Shown here one piece after another: positions 11,290 to 21,758 of a stretch of 64,000 nucleotides of DNA (the stretch's first letter is position 1; each line of letters starts with the position of its first letter). The notes beneath the pieces were generated by a model that was not told the DNA's origin, did not search any database, and saw only the letters and a list, made by a program, of their open reading frames with translations. Origin of the DNA: Oenanthe sinensis (lineage: Eukaryota; Streptophyta; Magnoliopsida; Apiales; Apiaceae); contig CM053794.1 of the NCBI GenBank assembly GCA_028671895.1, positions 22,430,501-22,494,500 on the forward strand, written 5' to 3'. The translations under genes and the position numbers were made by a program.

Positions 11290-12462
11290 GTTAAATACTA
11301 TTGCAACAATTCATATTTACAAAAATACGGTTCCTTCTTTTTCTATTTCCAAATATACGTTTATTCTCGTTTTACAAAATCGTAACCTTACACGTCATAC
11401 TTTTTCAATTCAAACACCATTCTTCCATACTCCAACACTCCGTCATTATCAACTAGCATCATATCCTGCCAAAATTTAAGTTCTCTAACAAGGTATGATC
11501 TAGATTTTTATTTTCAATTTGATTACATAGTTTTTAGTTGCAATTGAGGTTGAATGAAATTTTTTAAACTATGATGTCAGTTTGATATTGTTATTGATAT
11601 GAAACCTATGATATAAATTTGAATATGTAGTTTTGAGTTGCAATTGAAGTTGAATGATATATATGAATTTGATTGTTTTAGGTTGCGGTTTTGGTTTATA
11701 ATTTTGATTTTTGAGATTACAAGACCTTAGCAGGTGTTAATGATGAATTAATTACTTTGAGTTGCAATTAGTTTTATTCTGATTGATTGATCATCATCCT
11801 AATTCAATTTAGTTTTAATTTCGAGCTGGTCTAATTGTTGATTTTGGTTGTTTTTAGTTGTAATTCAGGGTTATTTTGGTTGACTGATCGGCTGAGCACT
11901 TGAAATAGGATATTTCAAGCTAGTGTAGTGACTGTTGTTGAATTCAATTGTTTTGAGTTGCAATTTTGGTTTAATATAGTTGATTGACCATGAGTATTGA
12001 GATTCTGGATTTTGCAACCAAAGTAAAATAATAGTTCATTTTGATTTTAATTTTGATCTGAAACTTAACTCACCTGATCGGAAGCACGAAACAAATGGAA
12101 GAAGATGGGGTATCGTTGTAAACGAAACTTGAATTTGTATAGAAAGAAAGGGGATACAATTAAAGTACAGCTCAACCCCCAACTAACTACCAGTATAATA
12201 ATGGACCGTATTTTTGAAAATTATAATATATTTAAGACGTATATATGTAAATTAAAAAGTATAACTTTAAAACAAAAGTAATATGGTGGTAAACATAGAA
12301 AAAAGAATGGGAAAATAGTATTTCAGGTAAATACCCAATATTTTTTTCCGGTCCCAACATAATAGAAACAGTGTATTTTTGACCTCGATAAATGAATAAT
12401 CTCGATTAACGAATAATATAATTTTCCGGTCCCGAACATATTCATTTATCGAGATTTAACTG
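11155..12462. mobile_element. pogo/Emigrant-like TIR element, 1308 bp
   Basis: It begins CAGTAGAACCTCGATAAATG and ends with the inverted form, CATTTATCGAGATTTAACTG, with TA on both sides (11153-11154, 12463-12464). These are the termini and target of the Emigrant/pogo-like Tc1/mariner group. A second inner copy of the terminal sequence lies at 12380-12430. The interior encodes no recognisable transposase. It carries a (TA)n run (11240-11287) and then unrelated sequence with six imperfect repeats. Confidence 0.85.
11540..11990. repeat. imperfect TTTGAGTTGCAATT repeats
   Basis: Variants of TTTTGAGTTGCAATT recur about six times at irregular 45-100-bp spacing inside the pogo-like element (near 11530, 11633, 11683, 11756, 11853, 11948). 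Just upstream, 'CTCTAACAAG' followed by GTATGATCT looks like an exon end and 5' splice site. The block could be a captured host 5' UTR and intron, though no coding exon follows. Confidence 0.5.
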
Positions 12463-13975
12463 TAGAAAAATCATAAAATTCTGCACGAATTGGGTTGTAC
12501 TGTATGCTATTTTTCGATTTGTGTTGATTTTGCAAGCCCCGTTGGTATATAGTTTGTAATCTAATAATTTTAGGAAATTCAACTCCGATTTCGAACTCAT
12601 CGAAAATGGAGTTTTCATTTTGACGATATTGATGAATTGTATAGTTTCCTGACTTGATTTCGAACATGCTAGGATAAAAAAACATGTTCAAATCACTTTT
12701 GGCCAAAAACAAAGTTGGCCGGATATTTGGCGGAATCTGGTCACATTACCGGATTCTGGAAATTTTCTGGCCATGTTGATAATTTTTCCAGTAATGTTTT
12801 TCAAAGATTCCTTGTTTGATCTTGTAAATCCTAATTGCACCCGATGAATAGTGTTTTTGGATTACAAATTATATTTTTATTTATTTTTAACTTAAAAATT
12901 CTTTTTAATTATTAAAAATTGATTCAAAAATTATTTTAAATTCAAAACATTATTTTAAAATTTATAATAAATTATTTAAATTCCAAAAATAATTTAATTT
13001 AATTATTTTAATTTATTTAGATAATAAATTAATTAATTTGATTTTAGCTAGGACCGAGCGTTAGCCACCAGCCCAACTAGGAATCAGATCTTTGCAAATC
13101 AAGAAAGTATTTTCTACTTGATCATCTTAAACACTTTTATTTTCTGTTTCGTTTATTCATATCATGACAAATAGCTATTGTTTAGAGTTATTTGTGTATC
13201 TAAATTTTTTTATTGGGAAATAGAGTTACTCAGTATGAGTATTATTGATATTGGAGAATTGATTAGAACAAACATATCATGTACTGTATTATATTAATAA
13301 ATAATATCAGATTATGATATTAATTTGAAAACGTAAGTAAGCCGACTATACTGGATGCTCTATTTTGGATTGGGCTGTAGCGTAAGAGGCTAGGTAATCG
13401 GTCCAACATGCTTAAGAGGCCTAGTAACCATTCCAGCTTCTTATATGCTAATGTGTGCTTATGGTACCTTATCAGAATTCTAGCTTATGTGTACGAGGCA
13501 TAAGTTAGTGCTATTGTTTTTGAACATGATTAGGGGACAATAGTATGTGTGGATCTAGTGTCCAATCCATTTTGCCAGTTTGGCTTTTATGAAATGTGGT
13601 TTTTAAATAGCTTTTATGAAACTTGGCCATTGATGTGATTTTTACGAAATGTTGTGGTTATTAATTAATTATCATTATTCACCCGTCCTGCTATTATTAA
13701 AAGTTTATTATATACTTACTGGGCATATCTTTGACTCACTCTTGCTTTTCATCATACACTTTTCTAGACATGATGAGATATGTATGCTAAGACCGCTAGG
13801 AAGAGTGTCCGTCAAGACCGTAGGGCGATAGCACCACGGTCAGCTCAGGTATCTAACTATTGTTGTTGGTTGGAAGTAGACAGTGGTTTGTAATAAAACT
13901 AAAATAGATAATAAAATCTATCTAGACAATTTATGTTGAATATGATGATGATTTTGAGTTGGTTTGTAATAGTAT

Positions 13976-14345
13976 AACTACAAGAAAAACTGAATTAGAC
14001 AATAGTTATCACACAACGATTGGACGAAAAAGTGTTGCCCAGAATTACCATACAACGGTTTATTTTTATCCTCGAAAAAGTATTGTCTAATCCGACTTCA
14101 TGACAATGGTTTATTAACCATTGTCTAGAAAATTGAATCAGACAAGCTTTTTTAATTGTGGTGTTGTGCAAACTCGTAGGTTTAGACAACGGTTTAAGAT
14201 ACCATTGTTTTACGAAATTTCACAAAAAAAATATAAACGTTGTTATAACTAGTTCAATTAGACAAGTGTTTCTATTGTATTGTCGCCACAACGTGAAGAC
14301 AACAGTTTTGAATGTAAAAACCGTATTATTGTTTCTTAGATTTTT
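13976..14345 (+). mobile_element. CACTA-like transposon end with subterminal repeats
   Basis: The sequence AACTACAAGAAAAACTG matches the CACTACAAGAAAA terminus of plant CACTA (En/Spm) elements with a changed first base. It is followed by repeated variants of 'TAGACAATGGTTTATTAACC' in both orientations, for example near 13998, 14103 and 14183, as in CACTA subterminal regions. No opposite end (TTTTCTTGTAGTG) or transposase was found in the window. Confidence 0.55.
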
Positions 14346-15426
14346 AAATAGTTAAAAAGATTCGTTTTCTTTATGAGTTTTAGTCTTTTAACTTCCGACG
14401 TAAAAAATATATTTATTTTATGGATATGCACAAATTTATATAGTTTGTTTGTAATAAGTTCATGGTTTTCAAGTTTTAACATGAGTATGAGTATGTTTTT
14501 TATATGTACGAGTTATGATGTGTACATTGAGTTTTTTTATGATCCAATTGTACGGATGTTAAGTTCTTTCGATTTTAATGATGTATAAAAAAACTAGAAT
14601 TTTTAAATTTATATTATGTTTTTTTAACAGAAGTACTAGAAAATCATTTAGAAACATTTTTTGTCTTATAGTAAAAAGGTACTTTTTGTCCTCTAGTATA
14701 AAAAAGACAACGTTTATACTAATTTTATTATACTAATTTTATTAATCGTTATTAGATTATGGGCCCAATGTTTTTAAAAACATAACTTCTTTTTACTTGA
14801 AACACATAGAAAGAAATTAATAGTAAAATGAAATAAAGTATCACATTAAAATAAATATTTAAATCATATGAAATAATTAATATATAATGTATTAATCTCA
14901 CCCGTATTTTACACAAGTTATAAGTTAGTAATAATATATTTTTATAAAATTGAAAATTTGAGCTTCAATTAAGTAAAATTACGGAATCGTGTAATATGTA
15001 AGACACATATAGTAATTACAAGTATTTTATACCATTTTCCCCTTAAACCTATTTAAGTTAACATTTATTTTGACAAAATATATAAAAGATTGTGGTTTGA
15101 CATACTTTTAAAAAGTGGGGATAATAATTGTTAAGTGCCATATGTGAAATCAAACATACAAACATGCATTGTATTTGAAGTAAACTTAAGATATGCAAAC
15201 TACAATTTACTCTTATTCTAATAACGTACGTGAAAGTTGCTCATTGGAATTGATAACCAAAATTTCTTGCCATATATATATTGGAAAAAGTCATTCGGAT
15301 CGTTATCAGAAAACCGCTGAAGGGAACATTAAGCCGGGAGAAGATGAAGACACTTTGGCATGTTCGGTTGGAAGATATGAATGAATTTTCGTGGGAATAG
15401 AATGACCATTCCGTCGATAATGAAAA
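14346..15426. other. AT-rich intergenic; isolated Helitron-like 3' end
   Basis: At 14900-14928 the sequence CCCGTATTTTACAC then AAGTTATAAGTTAG followed by T resembles the 3' end of the Helitron family, with TTAG for CTAG. No matching 5' end was located. The rest has no supportable feature. Confidence 0.35.
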
Positions 15427-15965
15427 AAGAGTTGTTTAGTTGAGTATTTGAGAATGAAATCACTCATTCTTATGTCATTTTTATCCTTCCTAATAAGTCA
15501 ATTTTGTATCACACCCTCCCACATGGGATAACCATTTTTATTATTACTAACAATAATTTTTTATCTTTATTTTTGCTCTTGAATATAATATGTTTGTAAT
15601 TCAATATATTTAATGAAAAAAGCTTGTTTAGCTATTTAAATTTTTTAATTTTTAATTGTTTTAATTTAAATTATATATATAATCTTATTTCTCATGTAAA
15701 TTAATTTTGCCTTATATTTTCTATATTATTTAGTAAATTTATTATTGAATAAACTTTATTTTTAGAATTCATTTTATCTATATATTAAACAAATAAATTA
15801 ATAAAAATGATAATTTCATTCCCAATAAAATTAATATTACTAAACGAACAAAAGAACGAAATGAGCATTATTATCTCATCTCATTTTCATCCCAACTCAT
15901 TCCATTCTTTTTCCTCATTCTCATCCCAACTCATTTCTATCTTTCCAACCAAACATGTTTTTGTC
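15427..15965. mobile_element. candidate MITE with GTTTGGTTG-like ends
   Basis: The left side reads GAGTTGTTTAGTTGAGTATT and the right side, inverted, CATGTTTGGTTGGAAAGATA. Both run into repeats of AATGAGT/ACTCATT, and the interior is AT-rich and non-coding. The inverted repeat is imperfect and no clean target duplication is visible. Confidence 0.35.
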
Positions 15966-16310
15966 TACAGTTGGAGTCTCACATCTCATGTTTATTAACG
16001 AAATAAATTAAACGCAGAGATTAGTTCTAATCCTTACGCAAGTGCAAATTTTTCCCCGGGCAACAAACATCTAGAATGTATATATTGTAATTAAAAACGA
16101 AATGCTGACAAATATTTGAATCTGAAATAAAACAAACAGCAAAATGCGGTGACTGTTTCCGGATTTGTGAAAAAATCGATTAAAAATGAAGAATAAGATA
16201 ATCAATGCATCAAAGAAATGGTAAGAGATGCCGATGCACCAATGCTGCTGGGATACCTCCACAGGGCCGTGCTTGTCCGCCTATATTTTCCAATGCATGC
16301 AACAAATATG
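15966..16310. other. 3' flank of the acyltransferase gene
   Basis: AT-rich sequence downstream of the minus-strand BAHD gene, presumably including its 3' UTR. No other feature is recognised. Confidence 0.4.
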
Positions 16311-17633
16311 TCAAAATGAAGCATAAGTAAGAAGCTCGTTGTTCCCCTGAAGATTTCTCATTGCTTCTTCTTCTAAACTTACAATAGCCTTAATACCATC
16401 CCCATTCGGAGTATCCATCAAAACAATGCAGTCAGCAAACGGGGTGTCTACAATTGTCACTTTCACGGGCTTATCCCAACCAAAATTCATAACATCATAT
16501 ATTGGAAAATTACACATACTAGTAATAGAAATTACCCTGAAATTTCTTTTTCTATAGTCAATCAGTAATGGCATCACATCAATTTCATCCAAACTTTTCA
16601 TACCCTTAATTTTTATCTTCCCTTTTCGCATTCTTTCCACCAATGAATTTAACATCATTTCAGTCTGAGTGCTTGTTGGAATGTGATTGATGGTAAATAA
16701 ATTCCCAACACTAGACAATGGTAGAGGAGGATCAACTATAGACCTTATATTCACTGCCTGGCACAAAACCGATGTCGCAAACACCCCAGAATCTAACTTA
16801 GCCGATGCAGCTACAACACTTCTGTATAGCAGCGCTGTTACAAGTTCATTTCTGGTGTACTTTTCTTGACATAAACTTTCCATTTTAGATTTCAGATTTT
16901 TGATCTTTGAGTTGGGAAACACAATCTCTTTACAAATCCAGTACTTTTTCGGAAGAGAACTAATAGGTGTAACTGAATTACCTTCACATAATTGAGGCAT
17001 CTGTCTAAAGTGAGGACAAATATGATCCAATTTGTGGTGATCACATGAATGGAGTGTTAAATTGGCCCAGTAAGTTATGAATGTGCACAAAGTACAAGCA
17101 TCGCCAACACGGTGTGAAAGGCTGACAGCTATAGCTATTCCACCACAATGGAAATGGTTGAGTTGGACAAGCAATAGACTGGGATCCTTACCAGATACTT
17201 CATCCCAAATTGACTCATGTTGAAAGAGGTGGCCTAAACCAGCTTCACTCTTTTCTGCTTCTTTCTCCAGAGCCTCCGAGAATGTGCTTCCAATTTTGGC
17301 CTCCACGAAATCAATGCCTTCGTCGTTACAATCAATGTAGGATCCAGATCTTAGCCTTCCTGCAAACGGGTAGTATTTGGAGAGGGTTTGAGATAAGGAG
17401 TTTCTTAGTATATTTGATATTGCTGTCGGAGTTGTACTAGGCAACTGTTGAGGTGGATAGAAGAGTATGATTGGCATATATAAATTTCGGGTCATTCGAT
17501 CCTGTGAAGAAAGATTATATTGTTTCAAGGCTGGAGGTGTTGGAGAGGCCGGTTTGACAGTACATTTTGATCTGGAAATTACATGAAGTTGCCTTCGGGA
17601 AATTAATGACAGTAGCAGACCTCTAGTCATCAT
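16311..17633 (-). CDS. BAHD-family acyltransferase (vinorine synthase-like)
   Basis: A single-exon 440-residue protein. BAHD enzymes transfer an acyl group from acyl-CoA to a hydroxyl or amine of specialised metabolites in the cytosol. The catalytic HxxxD is intact (SHRVGDA, His174-Asp178). The usual DFGWG structural motif is changed to NFGWD (383-387). The family opening is seen at 26-40 (VKPASPTPPALKQYN), YYPFAGRLR at 87-95 and the VNIR-type segment at 294-297. Length is normal apart from an N-terminal extension: the family's opening strand corresponds to about residue 16, leaving about 14 extra residues (MMTRGLLLSLISRR). The open frame supports this start, but no internal Met follows before residue 47. 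The overall pattern resembles vinorine synthase/At5g47980-type (clade III) members. The substrate cannot be predicted. A TATA-like box lies about 180 bp upstream. Confidence 0.93.
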   Translation of the reverse strand: MMTRGLLLSLISRRQLHVISRSKCTVKPASPTPPALKQYNLSSQDRMTRNLYMPIILFYPPQQLPSTTPTAISNILRNSLSQTLSKYYPFAGRLRSGSYIDCNDEGIDFVEAKIGSTFSEALEKEAEKSEAGLGHLFQHESIWDEVSGKDPSLLLVQLNHFHCGGIAIAVSLSHRVGDACTLCTFITYWANLTLHSCDHHKLDHICPHFRQMPQLCEGNSVTPISSLPKKYWICKEIVFPNSKIKNLKSKMESLCQEKYTRNELVTALLYRSVVAASAKLDSGVFATSVLCQAVNIRSIVDPPLPLSSVGNLFTINHIPTSTQTEMMLNSLVERMRKGKIKIKGMKSLDEIDVMPLLIDYRKRNFRVISITSMCNFPIYDVMNFGWDKPVKVTIVDTPFADCIVLMDTPNGDGIKAIVSLEEEAMRNLQGNNELLTYASF

Positions 17634-17811
17634 ATTTTGATGGGATGAAATTTTCTGGACGCAAAGAACAACTTCTCTGATACGAAATTTTGATGCATAT
17701 ACGTTTAATTCGGATTTTGTACTGGTACATTGAACATGGACTTGGAGATAAATCCGTTACTTTTTAGAACGTCTCTGTGATTCTAGTCGAATACAAATAT
17801 ACTGATACCCA

Positions 17812-17819
17812 TCTATATA
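17812..17819 (-). promoter_or_regulatory. putative TATA box of the BAHD gene
   Basis: TATATAGA on the minus strand, about 180 bp upstream of the acyltransferase ATG. Position and sequence fit a plant TATA box; the transcription start is not known. Confidence 0.45.
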
Positions 17820-17821
17820 AA

Positions 17822-18238
17822 TCCATATATTTCTTAATATTTCTTTCTTTGTTGGGTGATCCGCGATCGCTATTACTTTTAAGAAATTGGTGTCAAAGAT
17901 ACTAAAATTAGTGCTGCTGCTTAGCTTTTTTTTCCTAAAAATAATTAATTTGGCTCATATGTACTGAATAATATTTAAATAAGATATAATAATTTTATTT
18001 AGGGATTCAAATTCGAAAGGAAATCATAACCTTTTTTGCGCTAAAATAAATATGCGCCTAACTTCGACCATCATAATTATACTTGTTCATCCCACATCGT
18101 ATACTCGTTAGTCCAATATTGTCTAGTCGATCTTGATCAACGTACTGTAACTGCGTCCTATTAAATATCCACATCTACATTTACAGGATGCAATGGGTCC
18201 TAACCTCGTCATCTTTGTACTGGGATACCGTATCGGAA
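17822..18238. other. intergenic upstream of the BAHD gene
   Basis: No coding or repeat signature recognised. It probably contains upstream promoter sequence. Confidence 0.35.
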
Positions 18239-18718
18239 TCTATACTTTTATATCCTATATATAATTGAAATAAGGAATTAATATGGTTTGGTCGTCAAGG
18301 TAAAAATGTTAATTTCTAAATATTAGTCAAGGTAAAAATGAATAACTTAATGGTCTGTTTGGGTAATCATAAAAATTTAGATTTGAATTTTATTTGAATT
18401 TCAAGGTATTCAAATAATAGTACAAATATATGAGAATTTGAAATGAGAACTCAAATTCTATCATTTCAAATCCAACATTTAAAATGAAATCAAAGTTTAC
18501 ACAATATGATAATATTTCTAAATATTATTTATAAATAAAATGATTAAAATTCGATTATCAACTAAAATCAATAATTAATTTAATATAATTTTAGAAGAAA
18601 ATATATTAAATTTTAATATTAAAATTGAATAAATATAAATTTTAAAAAAAAATAAAAAATTTAACTATAAAATTACTATAAAAAGAGAAACTCATGCTTC
18701 ACATGGGGTATAAGCTAG
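18239..18718 (+). mobile_element. non-autonomous Helitron
   Basis: It begins TCTATACTTTTATATCC after A and ends CATGCTTCACATGGGGTATA then AGCTAG before T (A|TC...CTAG|T). It is 480 bp and non-coding. Compared with the other family members its 5' end has an extra TTT. The interior around 18356-18480 includes 'GGTCTGTTTGGGTAATC' and AT-rich sequence. Confidence 0.65.
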
Positions 18719-20110
18719 TATTATTAAAGGTATAAGGGCAAATGTTTGGTCTGTCGGTCGATCACGTCATTTTGTCTCACACTCAATTTCAAATACATGT
18801 GTCTCTCTCCTACTCAATTTTAAACACATTTTTTTAATTAAAATATTATACTTACAATCTATTAACATGTTTCAATTTTCTCATTACTCAACCTCTTTAA
18901 TTTATTTAAAATCATAACTTATTAATTAAATTTTATTAACATGAAAATAATATTATTATTTTATTTATCATAATTAAATTTTATTATTATGCTATATTTA
19001 TATTATCTATACTTTTATGTTATATTATTCTAAACGAACTTCTCTTAATTAGAATATAGAGTTATACTTACAATATACTAATTAACATGTTTCAATTTCA
19101 TCATCATTCAAACACTTTAATTTATTTAAAATTAAAATTTTATAATTAAAATTTTTGAATATTAAAATAATATTTATACTATATTTCTCCTACTCTACTT
19201 CAAACACGTTTTTTTAATTAAATTTTAATTCGAATATACTAAGATCAAACAGATATATTATTCATACAACCATATTTTGAACAGATATAATATATGTATA
19301 ACTTTATCATTAGTGGAGTTATCTTTCTTAATAATAAAATGAAATATATTATATAAATCGGCAGGAGGGAGTAGCAAAGTGAATTGTCCTTGTTCCATTG
19401 ACATAACTATTCAACAACAAAAAACGAAAATTAATTGCAATTATTAGTTATAGGTTAACGTTGCTATATATCCGTAAACCCTAGCTCCTGCTCTCCATTC
19501 TGTCGAGATATAAAGAGCTACGTACGATTAATGTGGCAATTTTCTATTTGTTAAAAGTCGAGTCATGCTTTATGGCTACGTACGATTATATGTGACGATT
19601 TCTTTTTTACTTTTTATTTTTTTTTTATAACAATTTCTTTTTATTTTGAAATCACCATCATAGATGAATTGTTAGGAAATATATTATATTTTTATTTATC
19701 ATAAGTAATAATATTATAATATTAAATATATATTTATAAGATTAAGACTAATAATTGAATAATAAAAACAAACTTTTATCAGCATTTTTGATCTGCATCT
19801 ATATTATATTATTATAAGCTAAACAAGGTTTTATTGTTGATTTGTTATAATAGTTTTGTTGGTTAACACTTTCCACACAAAAAAAATTACTCCCTCCATC
19901 CCAAATTAGTAGTCACACTTGATGAAAAAATTTGTCTCATAATACATGTTCACTATCTCTTTTTAATGTAATTTTATAGATAAATTTCCAAAATAACTCT
20001 TTAACTAAAGTATTGATACTAGTATTGATAATTAATATAATATAGTTATCATTCAAATTATATATTGAAACTAATTAATATGTAGTATGTATTACATGCA
20101 TGATGGTGTT
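18719..20110. other. AT-rich intergenic with dispersed repeat copies
   Basis: The segment 'AACATGTTTCAATTTTCTCATTACTCAACC...TTTAATTTATTTAAAAT' (about 18860-18910) recurs at about 19085-19130 and, more divergent, at 60200-60240. GGAGGGAGTA (19367-19376) and TACTCCCTCCATCCCAAA (from 19889) look like single Stowaway-type ends facing away from each other, with no partners found. No gene. Confidence 0.4.
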
Positions 20111-21030
20111 TAGAGATGTAAGTGAACATTTTACTTTGTCAACAAAACTCGAACTTGGCCGGCTCGTATAACAGAGCTCAGATTGATTCGTTGTTTTATT
20201 GAACATATATGATATTAAATATAAAAATATGTTCAGCTTAATAAATAAGTTGAGATAAAGTTTATAACTATTCAGCTTGAACTCAACTTTAACTCCCGAT
20301 CGACTTGAACTTGGCTCGAAATTTTAAATTTATTTATATATAATTCAAATATCTTAAATTAAAATTTAATTCATTATTATATGTTTACATTATTATTATA
20401 TGTTTACATTAGTACAATTTTCAAATTTATATATAATTTTGATTTTCATGTCACAAAAATATGATTTTGAATTTTTGATCTTAATTAAAAACTGAATTTA
20501 ATTTTATATAATAGAAAATCTGAAAAAGAGTATATATAAATTCATACATTTCATGCAGTCAAAAAACAAATTCATACATTTCATAAATTGATTTAAAATA
20601 GGAAAACTATGGAACTACACATGATATCTACAATTAACAATTTAAATTATAGTAATAAACTAATAATGGCAACTAACAAGAATTAATAAAATTATAATTC
20701 TAGTAGCTAAAACTAATTCAAGAAGTTGAGTTAATTCTAACCTTTTTTAGTACAATCTGTTTGTGAGGCTATCTTGCGATTTATATTTTATAAATTGTGT
20801 TTAATTGAGTAAAAGATACATAAATTGTTAACGAAGATCTCGACTCGGCTTGAATTCATTTTGATTTCAGCACAATTCCATTTGTTCACGAATAAACTCG
20901 TGTTCGGACCCTTTATTATCAAGTTGAGTTTAAATATTTCTGTTAAATTAAAAAACTCAATTTAGTTTAATTTATTTAAAAGAATTCGGCTCGACTAATC
21001 GAAACTCGATTCGACTCTGTTTTGTCAGGT
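20111..21030. mobile_element. degenerate hAT-like non-autonomous element
   Basis: It opens with TAGAGATGTAAGTGAAC and both sides are rich in variants of CTCGAACTTGGC / GGCTCGACTAATCGAAACTC. This is the GAGC(T/C)CG-type subterminal repeat pattern seen in the complete hAT element at 25613-32652. A clean right terminus and 8-bp duplication were not found. Confidence 0.4.
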
Positions 21031-21687
21031 TTTAGTATTTGGTGTACTGTAACATGATCGATCATGTACGTATGTCGTCCCTGGAGGCCTGAACTGCAAC
21101 TCCAACAGATGCATGCAAAATGTTTCAAAAAGTCAACAATGTAGGTAGAATTTTAAGAAAAGATTTATTAAGTTGGACTAATAAGTGTACATCCAAACCT
21201 AATTTTTCAAGGGACCCCATAATACTGCAGCTAATCTTAAGAAACGATCGATTTGTAACATCGATCCAGCATGAAAGGGTACACGCAAATCTAATTTTTC
21301 AGGCTCCCATTACAGCTGAATACAAATTATCATAATAACCCAAGTTTACTTTATGGTGAAATTTAAATAATGAAACACACATTTGCCTTTAATATTGTAA
21401 TTCAAATATTAAACTTGTATTATCAATGATCAATGATAAATGGGAGTACTTTGTATAGTATTATAGGTTCTAAATACATATGGTTTTTGATCAAATATTT
21501 AAAATAATTATTTTTAAAAGCAAAACATTTTGCAAGTAAAAATATTCAACCAATATCTTTATTCAAAAAAAAATTAAAAGTAATAATTGAAAATTATGTA
21601 TCAACAACTTTTAAAGTGGGTATTCCGTACTTGATTAAAATTTACAAAAAGGACTTTAAACGCTCATCAAACAGGCGTTAAATGTTC
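21031..21687. other. promoter-proximal region of the P450 gene
   Basis: No repeat or other gene recognised. It contains CATCAAACAGGCGTTAAATG just before the TATA box and presumably the upstream promoter. Confidence 0.4.
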
Positions 21688-21695
21688 TATATAAG
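21688..21695 (+). promoter_or_regulatory. TATA box of the P450 gene
   Basis: TATATAAG lies 71 bp upstream of the P450 ATG, giving an expected transcription start near 21720 and a short leader rich in AAACAAAA. Confidence 0.75.
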
Positions 21696-21758
21696 TGCTG
21701 CCGATTGCTTAGTAGTAGGAGTACTTCTCAAACAAAATAAACAAAAAAAGATCCAAAG

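Larger units (their letters stand above)
10640..13975 (+). repeat. possible old LTR (gypsy-like), split by a pogo-like insertion
   Basis: The stretch opens with TGTAATGATCGGGAAATTTA, which resembles the start of many plant Ty3/gypsy LTRs. Near 13790-13850 it has a GC-richer segment (AAGACCGTAGGGCGATAGCA) of the kind seen near such LTR ends. A clear CA terminus and a target duplication were not found, because the 3' side runs into a CACTA-like end. No coding domain is seen. Removing the insertion at 11155-12462 would leave about 2.0 kb, a plausible LTR length. This is a tentative call. Confidence 0.3.

Noticed and set aside
13649..13831. 60-residue plus-strand frame
   Set aside because: It falls in the LTR-like region, has no domain, and its composition follows the surrounding DNA.
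10640..13981. Defining an exact solo LTR with TGTA...TACA ends
   Set aside because: The flanking five bases do not match (CAACT versus AGAAA), and the 3' TACA is better explained as part of the CACTA-like terminus.
15193..15384. 63-residue plus-strand frame
   Set aside because: No domain, no splice or promoter context; likely chance.
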